Part shown: one piece after another, positions 32,423-41,376 of the stretch
How positions within the stretch are numbered: the stretch's first letter is position 1
Layout of the letters: each line of letters opens with the position of its first letter
From: JANQEA01 sp964466035
GTDB taxonomy: Bacteria; Bipolaricaulota; Bipolaricaulia; UBA7950; UBA9294
Assembly: GCA_964466035.1 (NCBI GenBank)
Contig: CAYXLR010000011.1
Span: forward strand, 1 to 61,315
Length of the DNA stretch: 61,315 nt
Direction of reading: 5' to 3'
Program-made: the position numbers and the translations under genes
Notes under the pieces: generated by a model
What the model saw: only the letters and a program-made list of their open reading frames with translations
What the model was told of the DNA's origin: nothing
Database searches by the model: none

Positions 32423-33382
32423 GTGCGTTCGAGGAAAGTTCAGATCGCGGTCGGAATAGGGGTCGTCGCCGTCGTGGTGGTCGTCGTCTTGCTCCTCACG
32501 CGCTCGTCGGCCGAAGGGCCGTACGCCTTGGCTTCGTTGGACTGCGGCGCGGTCGCGTGGGTCGAACCGGTCCCGGAGGATTTGGAGGGCGTGACGGCGC
32601 GGGCGGACGAGCTGTTCGCGGACACCTTCGAGCTGTGGGGGTTCTCGCCGCCCGAAGCCGCGGAGGGCCGGCGGGTGGCGCGAAAGGCCGATCCCGCCGG
32701 TGGAAGGCCGGTCGACCTCCGCGCGCTCCGCTGGGAAGGGGCTCTGCTGTCCTCCCTCGTGGTCGTCGTGTTCCCCGACGAGGAGGCATTGGCGGAGGCG
32801 ACCGGAGTCCAGGGCGATCCGGTCACGCTGACCTACGGCGTCCCTCCCCAGCCCGACTTCTACGATGAGGACCAGACGCCGGTCGAGGCGGTCGACTGGC
32901 TCGTCGACCTGACCGGAGCGTCGATCGCGTTCGCCTTCACCGCGGAGCGGTGGGAGGAGCGGTTCGTGGAAGCCACGGCCGAGTGGATGCTCTTCCGGGC
33001 GCTGGAGATCCCGGAGATCTGCGACTGCACGCCGTTCAATCTGCCCATGCTGGTCCGGGTGGGGATCGGCGGCTACACGGCCAGCCGGCTACTGGGCGGC
33101 GTCGATCGGATCGCCGTCGCGACGGAGTGGGCAGCGGCGAACGGGCTTCCCACGGCGGCCGACGTGGATCCGCTCGCCTTCGACGTGGACGCCGAGACGC
33201 ACTTGGCCCTCGGCACCAGCTTCATCGACTACCTCGTGGAAGAACACGGAACGGACGGTCTGATCGCCGCGATCTGCGACTGGTACATACCGGCATCCCA
33301 CGGATACTGCCTGAGGTCGGCATCGCGGACGTTGGTCCACCTGAGGGGTTGGCGCGCGTACCTCGGCCTCGAGCCGGAGTAG
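32423..33382 (+). CDS. Membrane-anchored extracytoplasmic protein, unknown
   Basis: A 319-residue protein with one N-terminal membrane helix (VQIAVGIGVVAVVVVVVLLL) and an extracytoplasmic domain. The domain has alternating strands and helices and a helical C-terminal third (WMLFRALEIPEICDC..., GTSFIDYLVEEHGTDGL) that recalls peptidase-MA-like gluzincins, but no HExxH motif is present, so a peptidase call is not supported. Six Cys in the outer domain could form disulfides. The GTG start has GAAGGAGGG 5 bases upstream and begins 2 bases after the MFS stop, so it is translationally coupled to the transporter and probably works with it. Confidence 0.6.
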   Translation: MRSRKVQIAVGIGVVAVVVVVVLLLTRSSAEGPYALASLDCGAVAWVEPVPEDLEGVTARADELFADTFELWGFSPPEAAEGRRVARKADPAGGRPVDLRALRWEGALLSSLVVVVFPDEEALAEATGVQGDPVTLTYGVPPQPDFYDEDQTPVEAVDWLVDLTGASIAFAFTAERWEERFVEATAEWMLFRALEIPEICDCTPFNLPMLVRVGIGGYTASRLLGGVDRIAVATEWAAANGLPTAADVDPLAFDVDAETHLALGTSFIDYLVEEHGTDGLIAAICDWYIPASHGYCLRSASRTLVHLRGWRAYLGLEPE

Positions 33383-33436
33383 GGGTGTTCGAAGAAACGG
33401 TGATCCTGTACGAGAAGTTCCGCTCCGGACGGTCGG

Positions 33437-34123
33437 TCAGACTTCGAGAAAGCGCCGGAGAACCGTGTCGGCGACGTCGTTGCGGGGAGGGGCGTTCCGG
33501 AGGGCGCGAAGGACCTGGCGTGCCGGCCTGAGACCGAGAAGGAGCGTGAAGCGCAGGAAGAGTCTCGCCTTCCGAGACGAGATCTCCGGATGCGCCTGGA
33601 TTCCCCAGACGGGGCGATCCCCGTAGCGAAGGACGTGCGTCTCGCAGTGCCGGGTTCGCCCGAGCACCCGCCACGGTGCGGGTGGATCGATCACCTCGCC
33701 GAAGTGAAAGACGAACGTCGACCACGGGTTGGGGAGTCCGTCGAACAACGGGTCGGAGTCGACGATCTCGATCTCGGCCCAGCCGACCTCCGGCGGGTCC
33801 GCACGACGCAGGTATTCGGGCCCCGACAGCGCGTAGACGAGCATCTCGTGTCCGAAGCAGGATCCGAGGATCGGGATCCCTCGGTCGACGGCATGGTGGA
33901 TCAGCTTCACCTCCGTCTCGAACCACGGCTTCGGCGCCAGGATCGAGGCCTCCGAACCGGTCAGGATGACGTGGGAGAAGCGCTCGAGCGGCGGGATCGC
34001 CGCTCCGGACGGCAGGTTCACCGATCCCATTTCCACCTCCTTCAGATGCGCCTTCCAATGCCACGTTGGCCTGAACAGGAATCGGTGCACCGCGTTGTCG
34101 ACGATCAGGACCCGTGGAGGCAT
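33437..34123 (-). CDS. Class I glutamine amidotransferase domain protein
   Basis: A 228-residue stand-alone type 1 glutamine amidotransferase. The catalytic Cys89 is in ILGSCFGHEM and the His/Glu pair in IQAHPEIS. Similar single-domain proteins are annotated GMP-synthase-like amidotransferases or gamma-glutamyl-peptide hydrolases; some cleave gamma-glutamyl bonds of glutathione-like compounds rather than channel ammonia. No synthetase partner is adjacent. Cytoplasmic. The N-terminus MPPRVLIVDNAVHRFLF starts directly with the first strand, but no strong ribosome binding site is visible. The stop lies 54 bases from the convergent membrane-anchored gene. Confidence 0.85.
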   Translation of the reverse strand: MPPRVLIVDNAVHRFLFRPTWHWKAHLKEVEMGSVNLPSGAAIPPLERFSHVILTGSEASILAPKPWFETEVKLIHHAVDRGIPILGSCFGHEMLVYALSGPEYLRRADPPEVGWAEIEIVDSDPLFDGLPNPWSTFVFHFGEVIDPPAPWRVLGRTRHCETHVLRYGDRPVWGIQAHPEISSRKARLFLRFTLLLGLRPARQVLRALRNAPPRNDVADTVLRRFLEV

Positions 34124-34294
34124 GGGGCGAGTATAGCCGACCTCAACGGACCGTCGTCGAGCCCCCGATGAAGGTCGAGCCGGTTCTGCAGCGAGCGGAT
34201 GTTTGCTGCGTTCGACAGCGGATGCGGGTGGGCGTTCGAATCCCGCGCGAACGATGGGCCCGTGCCCGTCCGGCGGTTCCGCGGTGCTCGGCGC

Positions 34295-34447
34295 CTACCG
34301 CGCCCGCTCTCGAGCGTCTCTCTTCCACCGCGTCTCGCGCCGTTCGGCGAGCGCCTTCTCCACTTCCTCTGCGGTCGGCTTCCGGCGCAAGCGCCGTTCG
34401 AGCTGCTTGGCGATCCGCTCCCGTTGCCGCTTCTCCTCGCGTCCCAT
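34295..34447 (-). CDS. Small highly charged protein, unknown
   Basis: A 50-residue Lys/Arg/Glu-rich, helical peptide: MGREEKRQRERIAKQLERR then RKPTAEEVEKALAERRE. The phrase KPTAEEVEKALAE looks like a genuine helix start, and the ATG is preceded by GAAAGGGCGAC on the minus strand. The frame is open further upstream inside the fpg gene, but that part is antisense to it. It resembles short nucleic-acid- or ribosome-associated proteins only in composition; no family is named. Divergent from fpg. Confidence 0.45.
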   Translation of the reverse strand: MGREEKRQRERIAKQLERRLRRKPTAEEVEKALAERRETRWKRDARERAR

Positions 34448-34547
34448 GTCGCCCTTTCGTCCGCCTCCGGAATGTGGGGCCATTATGCTCGCAGGAGGGC
34501 GCGAAAGGCCAGCACCTCGTACAATCGATCCGTACGAAGGAGGGGCC

Positions 34548-35357
34548 ATGCCCGAACTGCCGGAGATCGTCTGCCGGGCCCGCGAGATGAACGAGGCGCT
34601 GGTCGGTCGGACCGTCCGCTCGATCGAGGCCCTCCAGCCGAAGTGCCTCAACGTCCCGGTTGAGAAGTTCCGGGAGGGGCTGACCGGGGCGAAGCTCCTC
34701 GGCGTCACGCACCGCGGGAAGTGGCTGTTCGTCGAGACCTCGCGGGGGCATCTCCTGATCAACATGGGAATGGGCGGGGAGATCCTGCTCGTCCCGCAGG
34801 ACGGGCTGCCGGAGAAGTGGCGCGTCCGGTTCGACCTCGACGGGGACGAGACCCTCACGATCAACTTCTGGTGGTTCGGGAACACGCACTTCGTCGCTCC
34901 GGGCGAGCTTGGCGAGCACGAGATGACCGCGAAGCTCGGGCCGAACGCGCTCGATCTGTCGTCGGAGGAGTTCGCGCAACGGCTGACCGGTCGACGCGGC
35001 CGGATCAAGTCGTTTCTCCTCGACCAATCGAAGATCGCCGGGATCGGGAACGCCTACGTGCACGACATCCTTTTCGCCGCCAAGCTCCATCCGCTCCGCA
35101 CGATTCCGACGCTTGAGGCGGCCGACATCGAGCGGCTGTACGGCGCGATCCGGACCGAGCTGCAGCGGAGCATCGACGCCGGAGGCGCGTGGTACGAGGT
35201 CGGCTTGAACGGCGGGCGGGGCGGGTTCACCGCCGACGATCTCGTCATCGGGTATCGGGAGGGGAAGCCGTGCCCCGAGTGCGGGACGACGATCGAGAAG
35301 ATCAAGACCGGATCGACGTCCGGGTTCATCTGTCCGACCTGTCAAGTTCCCCCGTAG
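34548..35357 (+). CDS. mutM: Formamidopyrimidine-DNA glycosylase (Fpg/Nei family)
   Basis: A 269-residue DNA repair glycosylase/AP lyase of the Fpg/Nei family. The mature N-terminus PELPE provides the catalytic Pro2 and Glu3; the helix-two-turn-helix contains GIGNAYVHDILF; the C-terminal zinc finger is CPECGTTIEKIK...CPTCQ. It removes oxidised purines such as 8-oxoguanine or oxidised pyrimidines; the Fpg/Nei split cannot be settled by eye, and the loop sequence LINMGMGGEI differs from E. coli Fpg. AAGGAGGGGCC precedes the ATG and a TACAAT -10-like hexamer lies at 34520. Confidence 0.9.
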   Translation: MPELPEIVCRAREMNEALVGRTVRSIEALQPKCLNVPVEKFREGLTGAKLLGVTHRGKWLFVETSRGHLLINMGMGGEILLVPQDGLPEKWRVRFDLDGDETLTINFWWFGNTHFVAPGELGEHEMTAKLGPNALDLSSEEFAQRLTGRRGRIKSFLLDQSKIAGIGNAYVHDILFAAKLHPLRTIPTLEAADIERLYGAIRTELQRSIDAGGAWYEVGLNGGRGGFTADDLVIGYREGKPCPECGTTIEKIKTGSTSGFICPTCQVPP

Positions 35358-35445
35358 TGGATGGCGGCTTCTTCCGGCGCATCGGATCGCGAGGGCGTGC
35401 CAGCGCCGGTAGAATGGAGGGAGACGGACGACGGGGAGGGGAGCA

Positions 35446-38385
35446 TTGGCCGAGGTGACGCTTCGCCTGTTCGGAACGCCGCGCCTCGACGTCGACGGGA
35501 ATCCGGCGCAGCTCGGGCGGCGGAAGGCGATGGCCCTTCTCTCGTATCTCGCCGTCACGCGCAGCCGCCACCACCGGGAGACCCTGGCGGCGCTTCTCTG
35601 GCCGGAATCGGGCCCGGAGGCGGCGTATTCGGCGCTGCGGAACGTCCTGTGGATCCTCCGCCAGACCCCGCTTTCGCGCTTCCTTCGGACCGACCGGAGC
35701 ACGGTCGAGTTGGTCGAGGGCGATTCGCTCTGGGTGGACGTCCAGCGGTTTCGCGACCTCACCGTCGGCTGCCCGACGGGGGTGCACGCGGGGACGGAGG
35801 CGTGCCCGGACTGCGCGCCCGCGCTCGAGGAGGCCGTCTCCCTTGCCGAGAACCCGTTCATGCAGGGGTTCATGGTCGCGAACGCGGACGGATTCGACGA
35901 TTGGCAGTTCGCTGAGCGCGAGGCGCTGCAGCGCGAGCTGACGGAGACGCTCGATCGGCTGACGGCGTTCCACGCGGGCGCGGAGGACTGGGCCGCCGTC
36001 GCGGCGTACGCGAGGCGCTGGCTTCGGGCCGATCGTCTGAACGAATCGTGTTACCGACGCCTGATGCGCGCCCTGTCCGCCCTCGGCAGGAGGAGCGAAG
36101 CGCTCCGCTGCTACGAGGCGTGCGAACGGATCCTCGAAGCCGAGCTCGGCCTGGCCCCGGAGGCCGCGACGACCGAGCTGGCCGGCTCGATCCGACATGC
36201 AGAAGCGAAGTCGGAGGAACGGCCGACGGCTCCCCGTCGGATGAGCCTGCCCGCGGCGCTGACGCCGTTCGTCGGCCGGGAGGAGGTCATCGGTCGGATC
36301 ACGGACCTCCTGAGGGAAAACGGAACGCGGCTCGTCACCCTGGTTGGGCTCGGCGGGATCGGCAAGACGAGCCTCGCGATGCAGATCGGGCGGCAGCTTC
36401 AGGGCGAGATGGAGCACGGAGTCTTCTTCGTCCCGCTGGGAACGGCCGACGAGGACGAGGTCGTCGCCTCGGCGATCGCGCAGGCGCTCGGCCTGTCGTT
36501 GTCACGTGACAAGGGGGCGCGCCTCGCGCTGGAGCTGGAGGACTTCTTGAAAGAACGTCGGATCCTCTTGATCCTCGACGAGGTGGAAGGGACCGCCACG
36601 ATCGACTCGCTCCTTCCTTCGCTTCTGTCGATCGCGCCGCGCGCGAGGTGCCTGGTCACGTCCCGCGTCCCGCTCAACGTCAGCGGAGAGACGGTCGTCC
36701 CGCTCCACGGCCTCGATTTCCCGCCGGAGGACGCGCCGGTCGAGTCGCTCGGCGAGTACGACGCGATCCGCCTGCTCCGCGTCGCGGAGAGGCGCGTCGA
36801 GTCGTCCCCCACGAATCGGAAGGCGGAGCTGCGCGCGATGGCGCGCGTCGCCCGCATCCTCGAGGGGTTTCCGCTCGGCCTTGAGATGGCCGGCGCGTGG
36901 CGCGGCGTCTTCTCCTGGCGGGAGATCGGCGACCGCATCGCCTCGAACCTCGACTTCCTCGTCCACACCCATCGGGACGTCCCGGCCCGCCATCGGAACC
37001 TCCGCGCCGTCTACGAACAAGCGTGGGGGCTCCTCTCCCGCGAAGAGCGGGGGACGCTCGCCCGCCTCGCGGTCTTCCAAGGAGGGTTCACGATCGCGGC
37101 GGCGGAGGAGACGGTGAGCTGCTCGCCGGCCGTGCTCGCCACGCTGGCGAAGCGGAGCCTGATCCGTCGCGTCGCCCCGGAGCGGTATCAGGTCCACGGG
37201 CTCCTGAGGCAGTTCTCGCTCGAGAACCTGCGGAAGGGCACCGGCGACTTCGAGGCGGTCGCGGAACGCCACGCCGCCTACTACCTCAGGCTCGTCGAGG
37301 GTTCGTTCGAAAAGCTGAAGGGGCCGGACCAGCTCGCGACCCTCCGAGAGCTGCAGCGCGATCTGCCGAACGTCCGCGCCGCCTGGCTCTGGGCGGCGAA
37401 GGCCGGCCGCGCCGATCTCCTCCGACGAGCGGCGCACGGCCTGTTCTTCTACTTCGACATCCGGGCACACTTCGACCAGGGCGCGCACGCGTTCCGCGAG
37501 GCGATCGGGCACTTCGATCCTTCCATCGAGCCGGCCTTCGCCGGCTTCCTGCGCGTCGCCTACGGGTGGTTCACCCAGTTCACCGCCGAGGCCGAGCCGC
37601 ATCACTGGATCGCCGAGGGGCTCCGTCGGCTCGGCGACAGCGAGCCGTTCACCGTCGACCACGCGCTGGCGAACGTCATCGCGAGCTACGCCGGAGCGCT
37701 CGGCGGCCTCGAAGAGGTTCGCGAGCGACTCGGTCGGAGCCTCGCGCACTACCGCGGCGGCGCCGACAAGTGGGGAGAGGCCCTCACGATCGACGCCCTC
37801 GCCAGTGCGGAGTTCCGGGTCGACGCCGGCGAGGGCGAACGATTGGCGGAGGAAAGCCTCAGGCTTCGGAAGGAGATCGGGGATCACTGGGGCGAGGCGT
37901 TGAACCTCGCGACGCTCGGCCGCTTCGCGGAATCGCAGGGGAAATGGGATCTCGCCAAGGTCCGCTACCATCAGAGCCAGCGGCTGTCGGCCAGGATCGC
38001 CGAGGACCTGTTCACGGCGATCAGCGCGCAGCTGGCGCGGGCGCGGATCGCAGGGCGCATGGGAGAGCACGAAGAGGGCGAGCGGCTCGCCGAAGAGGGG
38101 TTGGAGCTCGCGAAGCAGGCGAGCAGCAGGCTCCTCGTGGCGCGGGCGTTGATCGAGCTCGGATGGCTCGCGCGCGGGAAAGGCGAGCTTGCCTCGGCGG
38201 CGGAGAAACTGGAAGAGGCCTTCTCCCTCCTCGAAGGAACGCCGTGGCGGATGGACGCGGCGCAGTGCGCGAGGCGCCTCGGTCAAGTGGCGGAGGCGTC
38301 CGGCGAGGAAGAGGAGGAGCGAAGATGGCGTCAAGAGGCGAGGGCGCTCGATCCGGAGGGCGTGACGGAGCCATGGATGATCTGA
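35446..38385 (+). CDS. SARP-type regulator with NB-ARC/STAND ATPase and TPR region
   Basis: A 979-residue AfsR-like regulator. Residues 1-95 resemble an OmpR-type winged helix (LRLFGTPRLDVDGNPAQLGRRKAMALLSYLA), residues 96-250 a bacterial transcriptional activation (BTAD) helical domain, 265-560 a STAND ATPase with Walker A GLGGIGKTS (301-309) and Walker B LLILDEVEG, and the C-terminal 350 residues helical TPR-like repeats. Such proteins activate adjacent operons on ATP and ligand binding. A Cys pair in EACPDCAPAL inside the BTAD region is unusual. The start is TTG with GGGGAGGGGAGC upstream; TAGAAT at 35410 may be its -10. It overlaps the downstream nucleotidyltransferase by 13 bases, so the sugar-activation genes are likely its operon mates and targets. 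Confidence 0.88.
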   Translation: MAEVTLRLFGTPRLDVDGNPAQLGRRKAMALLSYLAVTRSRHHRETLAALLWPESGPEAAYSALRNVLWILRQTPLSRFLRTDRSTVELVEGDSLWVDVQRFRDLTVGCPTGVHAGTEACPDCAPALEEAVSLAENPFMQGFMVANADGFDDWQFAEREALQRELTETLDRLTAFHAGAEDWAAVAAYARRWLRADRLNESCYRRLMRALSALGRRSEALRCYEACERILEAELGLAPEAATTELAGSIRHAEAKSEERPTAPRRMSLPAALTPFVGREEVIGRITDLLRENGTRLVTLVGLGGIGKTSLAMQIGRQLQGEMEHGVFFVPLGTADEDEVVASAIAQALGLSLSRDKGARLALELEDFLKERRILLILDEVEGTATIDSLLPSLLSIAPRARCLVTSRVPLNVSGETVVPLHGLDFPPEDAPVESLGEYDAIRLLRVAERRVESSPTNRKAELRAMARVARILEGFPLGLEMAGAWRGVFSWREIGDRIASNLDFLVHTHRDVPARHRNLRAVYEQAWGLLSREERGTLARLAVFQGGFTIAAAEETVSCSPAVLATLAKRSLIRRVAPERYQVHGLLRQFSLENLRKGTGDFEAVAERHAAYYLRLVEGSFEKLKGPDQLATLRELQRDLPNVRAAWLWAAKAGRADLLRRAAHGLFFYFDIRAHFDQGAHAFREAIGHFDPSIEPAFAGFLRVAYGWFTQFTAEAEPHHWIAEGLRRLGDSEPFTVDHALANVIASYAGALGGLEEVRERLGRSLAHYRGGADKWGEALTIDALASAEFRVDAGEGERLAEESLRLRKEIGDHWGEALNLATLGRFAESQGKWDLAKVRYHQSQRLSARIAEDLFTAISAQLARARIAGRMGEHEEGERLAEEGLELAKQASSRLLVARALIELGWLARGKGELASAAEKLEEAFSLLEGTPWRMDAAQCARRLGQVAEASGEEEEERRWRQEARALDPEGVTEPWMI

Positions 38386-39287
38386 CGATCGTCGTGATGG
38401 CGGCGGGGATCGGGAGCCGGTACGGTGGAAGCAAGCAGGTCGAGCCGATCGGACCGAACGGGGAGTGGCTCGTCGACTACGCGATCTACGACGCGCTGCG
38501 CGCCGGCTTCGCGCGGATTGTCTTCGTCGTCCGCGATGAGATCGAGGCTGAGTTCCGAGAGCGGTACGACGGCGTTCTCCCCGCCGCGTGTCGGGTCGAG
38601 TACGTCGTGCAGTCGCTCGACGACCTGCCGGCCGGCTTCTCTCCGCCGGCCGACCGCGTGAAGCCTTGGGGCACCGGTCACGCGGTCTGGAGCTGTCGGC
38701 ACGTCGTCGACGGCCCGTTCGGCGTGATCAACGCCGACGACTTCTACGGCCGTGGGGCGTTCGAAGCGCTCGCGGGGTTCTTCGCGCGGAGCCGCCGAGC
38801 GGAGGGGGAGCACGTGCTCGTCGGGTACGAGCTGGAGAACACGCTGACCGAGCACGGCTCGGTGAGGCGCGGCGTCTGCCGAGTGGACGCCGAAGGGCTG
38901 CTGGTCGAGGTCCGCGAACGTCACCGGATCGCGTGGCGCGACGGATCGATCACCTCCTCCGAGGACGGCGAGACGTGGACGGAGCTGCCGGGGGACACGA
39001 TCGTGTCGCTGAACACGTGGGGCTTCGGGGCGGAGTTCATGGCCGGGCTGTCGCGCCAGTTTTCCACGTTCCTCGCGGATCGCGCCGCCGAGCTCGGAAC
39101 GGCGGAGTTCTTCCTCCCCGACACCGTCGGCCGGCTCATCGCCGAAGGCGAGGCGCGCGTCCGGGTTCTGGCGACCGACGAGACGTGGTTCGGCGTCACG
39201 TACCCGGACGACGTTGAGCGGGCGCGGCGCGAGATCGCCGATCGGATCGCGGCCGGGACGTATCCGGCGCGTCTCTGGAGCGACTGA
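38373..39287 (+). CDS. Sugar-1-phosphate nucleotidyltransferase-like protein
   Basis: A 304-residue nucleotidyltransferase. The nucleotide-binding signature AAGIGSRYGGSKQVEPIGP is near residues 10-28 and the metal-binding NADDFYGRGAF near 117-127. It belongs to a group often found next to NahK-like kinases and probably joins UTP (or another NTP) to a hexosamine- or hexose-1-phosphate. Cytoplasmic. The ATG lies inside the end of the SARP gene with ACGGAGCC upstream, and the kinase gene begins 2 bases after its stop. Gene order regulator, nucleotidyltransferase, kinase argues for a regulated sugar-nucleotide pathway. Confidence 0.85.
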   Translation: MDDLTIVVMAAGIGSRYGGSKQVEPIGPNGEWLVDYAIYDALRAGFARIVFVVRDEIEAEFRERYDGVLPAACRVEYVVQSLDDLPAGFSPPADRVKPWGTGHAVWSCRHVVDGPFGVINADDFYGRGAFEALAGFFARSRRAEGEHVLVGYELENTLTEHGSVRRGVCRVDAEGLLVEVRERHRIAWRDGSITSSEDGETWTELPGDTIVSLNTWGFGAEFMAGLSRQFSTFLADRAAELGTAEFFLPDTVGRLIAEGEARVRVLATDETWFGVTYPDDVERARREIADRIAAGTYPARLWSD

Positions 39288-39289
39288 CC

Positions 39290-40462
39290 GTGGAGGCTCG
39301 GCCGAGGGAGATCGCGGAACGGTTCGAGGTCGGAGGGCCCGTTCTGTCGGTCGATCGTCACGGGGAGGGCCACATCAACGCCACGTACGTCGTCACCGCG
39401 GGTTCCGAAGGCGGCGCGAGGCGGCGGTACGTCCTTCAACGGATCAACCGGCGGGTCTTCCGCGATCCGGAGGCGGTGGTCCGGAACGTCGAGCGGGTGA
39501 CGGGGCACCTCCGCTCGAAGGCCCTCGAGGAGGGCGGGAACCCCGAGCGCGAGGTGCTCCGCCTCGTCCGGACGGCGGACGGCGCTACTTCGTTCGTGCG
39601 GGACGGCGACGGCGAGGTCTGGCGCTGCTACGCGATGATCGAGCGGGCGGCGGCGCACTCGACGATGACGAACCCGAAGCAGGCGAGAACCGTCGCGACG
39701 GCGTTCGGACGCTTCCTTCGCCGTCTTTTCGATTTCCCGCTGCAAGAACTGGAGATCACGCTTCCCGGGCTTCACGACACGGTTGCTCATCTGACCGCCC
39801 TCCGAGACGTCGCGCGCGACGATCCGCTCGGCCGCGCGTCCGAGGTCCAGGAAGAGCTCGCGTTCGTCGAGGCCCGCCGCCGCCCGATCGAGACGTGGAC
39901 GGATCTGCTGTCGTCCGATGGCGTCCCGACGCGAGCGATCCACAACGACACCAAGGTCAGCAACGTGCTGATCGACGAGGACATCGGACGGGGCGTCTGC
40001 GTCATCGACCTCGACACCGTCATGCCGGGCTCCGCGCTCGTCGACGTCGGCGACCTCGCCCGGTCGGTGCTGACCGGACCGGAGGGTGTCGGGCGGGGCG
40101 TCGACCTCGCGCTCTTCGATGCGGCGATCCGTGGCTACCTCGGCGAGGCCGGGGGGCTGCTCACCGAGACGGAGGTCGAGAACGTCGTCCCGGCAACGCG
40201 GATGATCGCGCTCGAGCTGGGGGTCCGCTTCCTCGCGGACCACGTCGCCGGAGACCGGTGGTTCCCGGTCGGAAGCCCGAGCGAGAACCTGGCGCGCTGT
40301 CGCGTGCAGCTCGATCTGGCTCGCCGGATCGAGGAGCGCGAGGACGAGATGGCCACGATCGTACGCCGCGCGGTCGCCCGTTCTCGCTGGCCGCGTCGGC
40401 GTCGCCCGACGACCGGGGATGCGCTACGATACCGGATCGACGGAGGGAGGACCCGCCCGTGA
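39290..40462 (+). CDS. NahK-like N-acetylhexosamine 1-kinase / phosphotransferase
   Basis: A 390-residue APH-fold kinase resembling bifidobacterial N-acetylhexosamine 1-kinase (NahK). Matching landmarks are GEGHINATYVV, YVLQRINRRVFRDPEAVVRNVERVT, the catalytic loop HNDTKVSNVLID and the metal-binding IDLDTVMPGSALVDVGDLAR. It would phosphorylate GlcNAc/GalNAc (or a related sugar) at C1, giving the substrate for the nucleotidyltransferase just upstream. The GTG start lies 2 bases after that gene's stop. The Arg-rich C-terminus (ARSRWPRRRRPTTG) overlaps the ABC ATPase start by 4 bases. The exact sugar is unknown; no phosphorylase (LNBP) gene is in the window. Confidence 0.82.
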   Translation: MEARPREIAERFEVGGPVLSVDRHGEGHINATYVVTAGSEGGARRRYVLQRINRRVFRDPEAVVRNVERVTGHLRSKALEEGGNPEREVLRLVRTADGATSFVRDGDGEVWRCYAMIERAAAHSTMTNPKQARTVATAFGRFLRRLFDFPLQELEITLPGLHDTVAHLTALRDVARDDPLGRASEVQEELAFVEARRRPIETWTDLLSSDGVPTRAIHNDTKVSNVLIDEDIGRGVCVIDLDTVMPGSALVDVGDLARSVLTGPEGVGRGVDLALFDAAIRGYLGEAGGLLTETEVENVVPATRMIALELGVRFLADHVAGDRWFPVGSPSENLARCRVQLDLARRIEEREDEMATIVRRAVARSRWPRRRRPTTGDALRYRIDGGRTRP

Positions 40463-41376
40463 TCCACACCGAGAATCTCGGTCGGCGGTTCGGCGAACGG
40501 CCGGCGGTCGACCGACTGTCCTTGGACGTCCCGGCGGGCGAGATCGTCGGGCTCCTCGGGCCGAACGGGGCGGGGAAGACGACGACGATCCGGATGCTCG
40601 CGGGGATGATCGCCCCGTCCTCGGGGGCGGCGAGCGTCGCCGGGCTCGATCCGTCGACGCAGCCGGAGCGCGTGCACGAGGTCATCGGGCTGCTGACCGA
40701 GTCGCCCGGCTTCTACGAGCGGATGACGGCGAGGGAGAACCTCGCGTACTTCGCGCGGTTCTACGAGGGGATCGACGTGTCCGGCGCGGTGGGGCGAAGC
40801 CTGGATCGGATGGGGCTGTCGGATCGGGGCGGAGACCGCGTCGGAACGTTCTCGAAGGGGATGAAGCAGCGCCTCGCCCTCGCTCGCGCCCTTCTCCATC
40901 GACCGCGGGTCCTCTTCCTGGACGAGCCGACGGCCGGGCTCGACCCCGAGGCGGCGCGCGACCTGCGCCGGTTCATCGTCGAGCTGAGCGCGGAGGACCG
41001 GACGGTCCTCCTGTGCACCCACAACCTGACGGAGGCGGAGGAGATCTGCGAGCGGATCGCGATCTTCCGCACCCGGCTGATCGCGCTCGACACGCCGTCC
41101 GCCCTGCGCGAGGCGCGGTTCCGGCCGGCGGTCCGCGTCAGGCTGGCGGGAGACGCCGCGGGCCTCGTCGGTCCCCTCCGCGACCTCCCGTTCGTGCGGG
41201 CCGTCGAGCCCGGCCCGGAAGAAGGGGGGCTCACGGTTCGGCTCGACGACGTCGATCGGGACCGGCCGGGCCTTGTCGCGAGGATCGTCGAGCTCGGGGG
41301 GGACGTCCTCGAGGTCGCGGAGGAGCGAAAGACGCTCGAGGACGTCTATCTCGACCTCGTGAGGGAGGAAGAGTGA
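40459..41376 (+). CDS. ABC-2 type transporter ATP-binding protein
   Basis: A 305-residue ABC ATPase. Walker A is GPNGAGKTT, the signature FSKGMKQRLALARAL, Walker B VLFLDEPTAGLDPE and the switch His in LLCTHNLTEAEE. The C-terminal 90 residues form the extension typical of DrrA/NatA-like exporters. It energises the permease at 41373, with which it overlaps by 4 bases (GTGA); it also overlaps the kinase by 4 bases. Export of a drug, lipid or glycan-linked product is possible. GTG start with GGAGGGAGG about 10 bases upstream. Confidence 0.92.
   Translation: MIHTENLGRRFGERPAVDRLSLDVPAGEIVGLLGPNGAGKTTTIRMLAGMIAPSSGAASVAGLDPSTQPERVHEVIGLLTESPGFYERMTARENLAYFARFYEGIDVSGAVGRSLDRMGLSDRGGDRVGTFSKGMKQRLALARALLHRPRVLFLDEPTAGLDPEAARDLRRFIVELSAEDRTVLLCTHNLTEAEEICERIAIFRTRLIALDTPSALREARFRPAVRVRLAGDAAGLVGPLRDLPFVRAVEPGPEEGGLTVRLDDVDRDRPGLVARIVELGGDVLEVAEERKTLEDVYLDLVREEE

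Noticed and set aside
32423..33382. Peptidase-MA-like gluzincin
   Set aside because: Overall layout is suggestive, but there is no HExxH zinc motif, so no enzymatic call is made.
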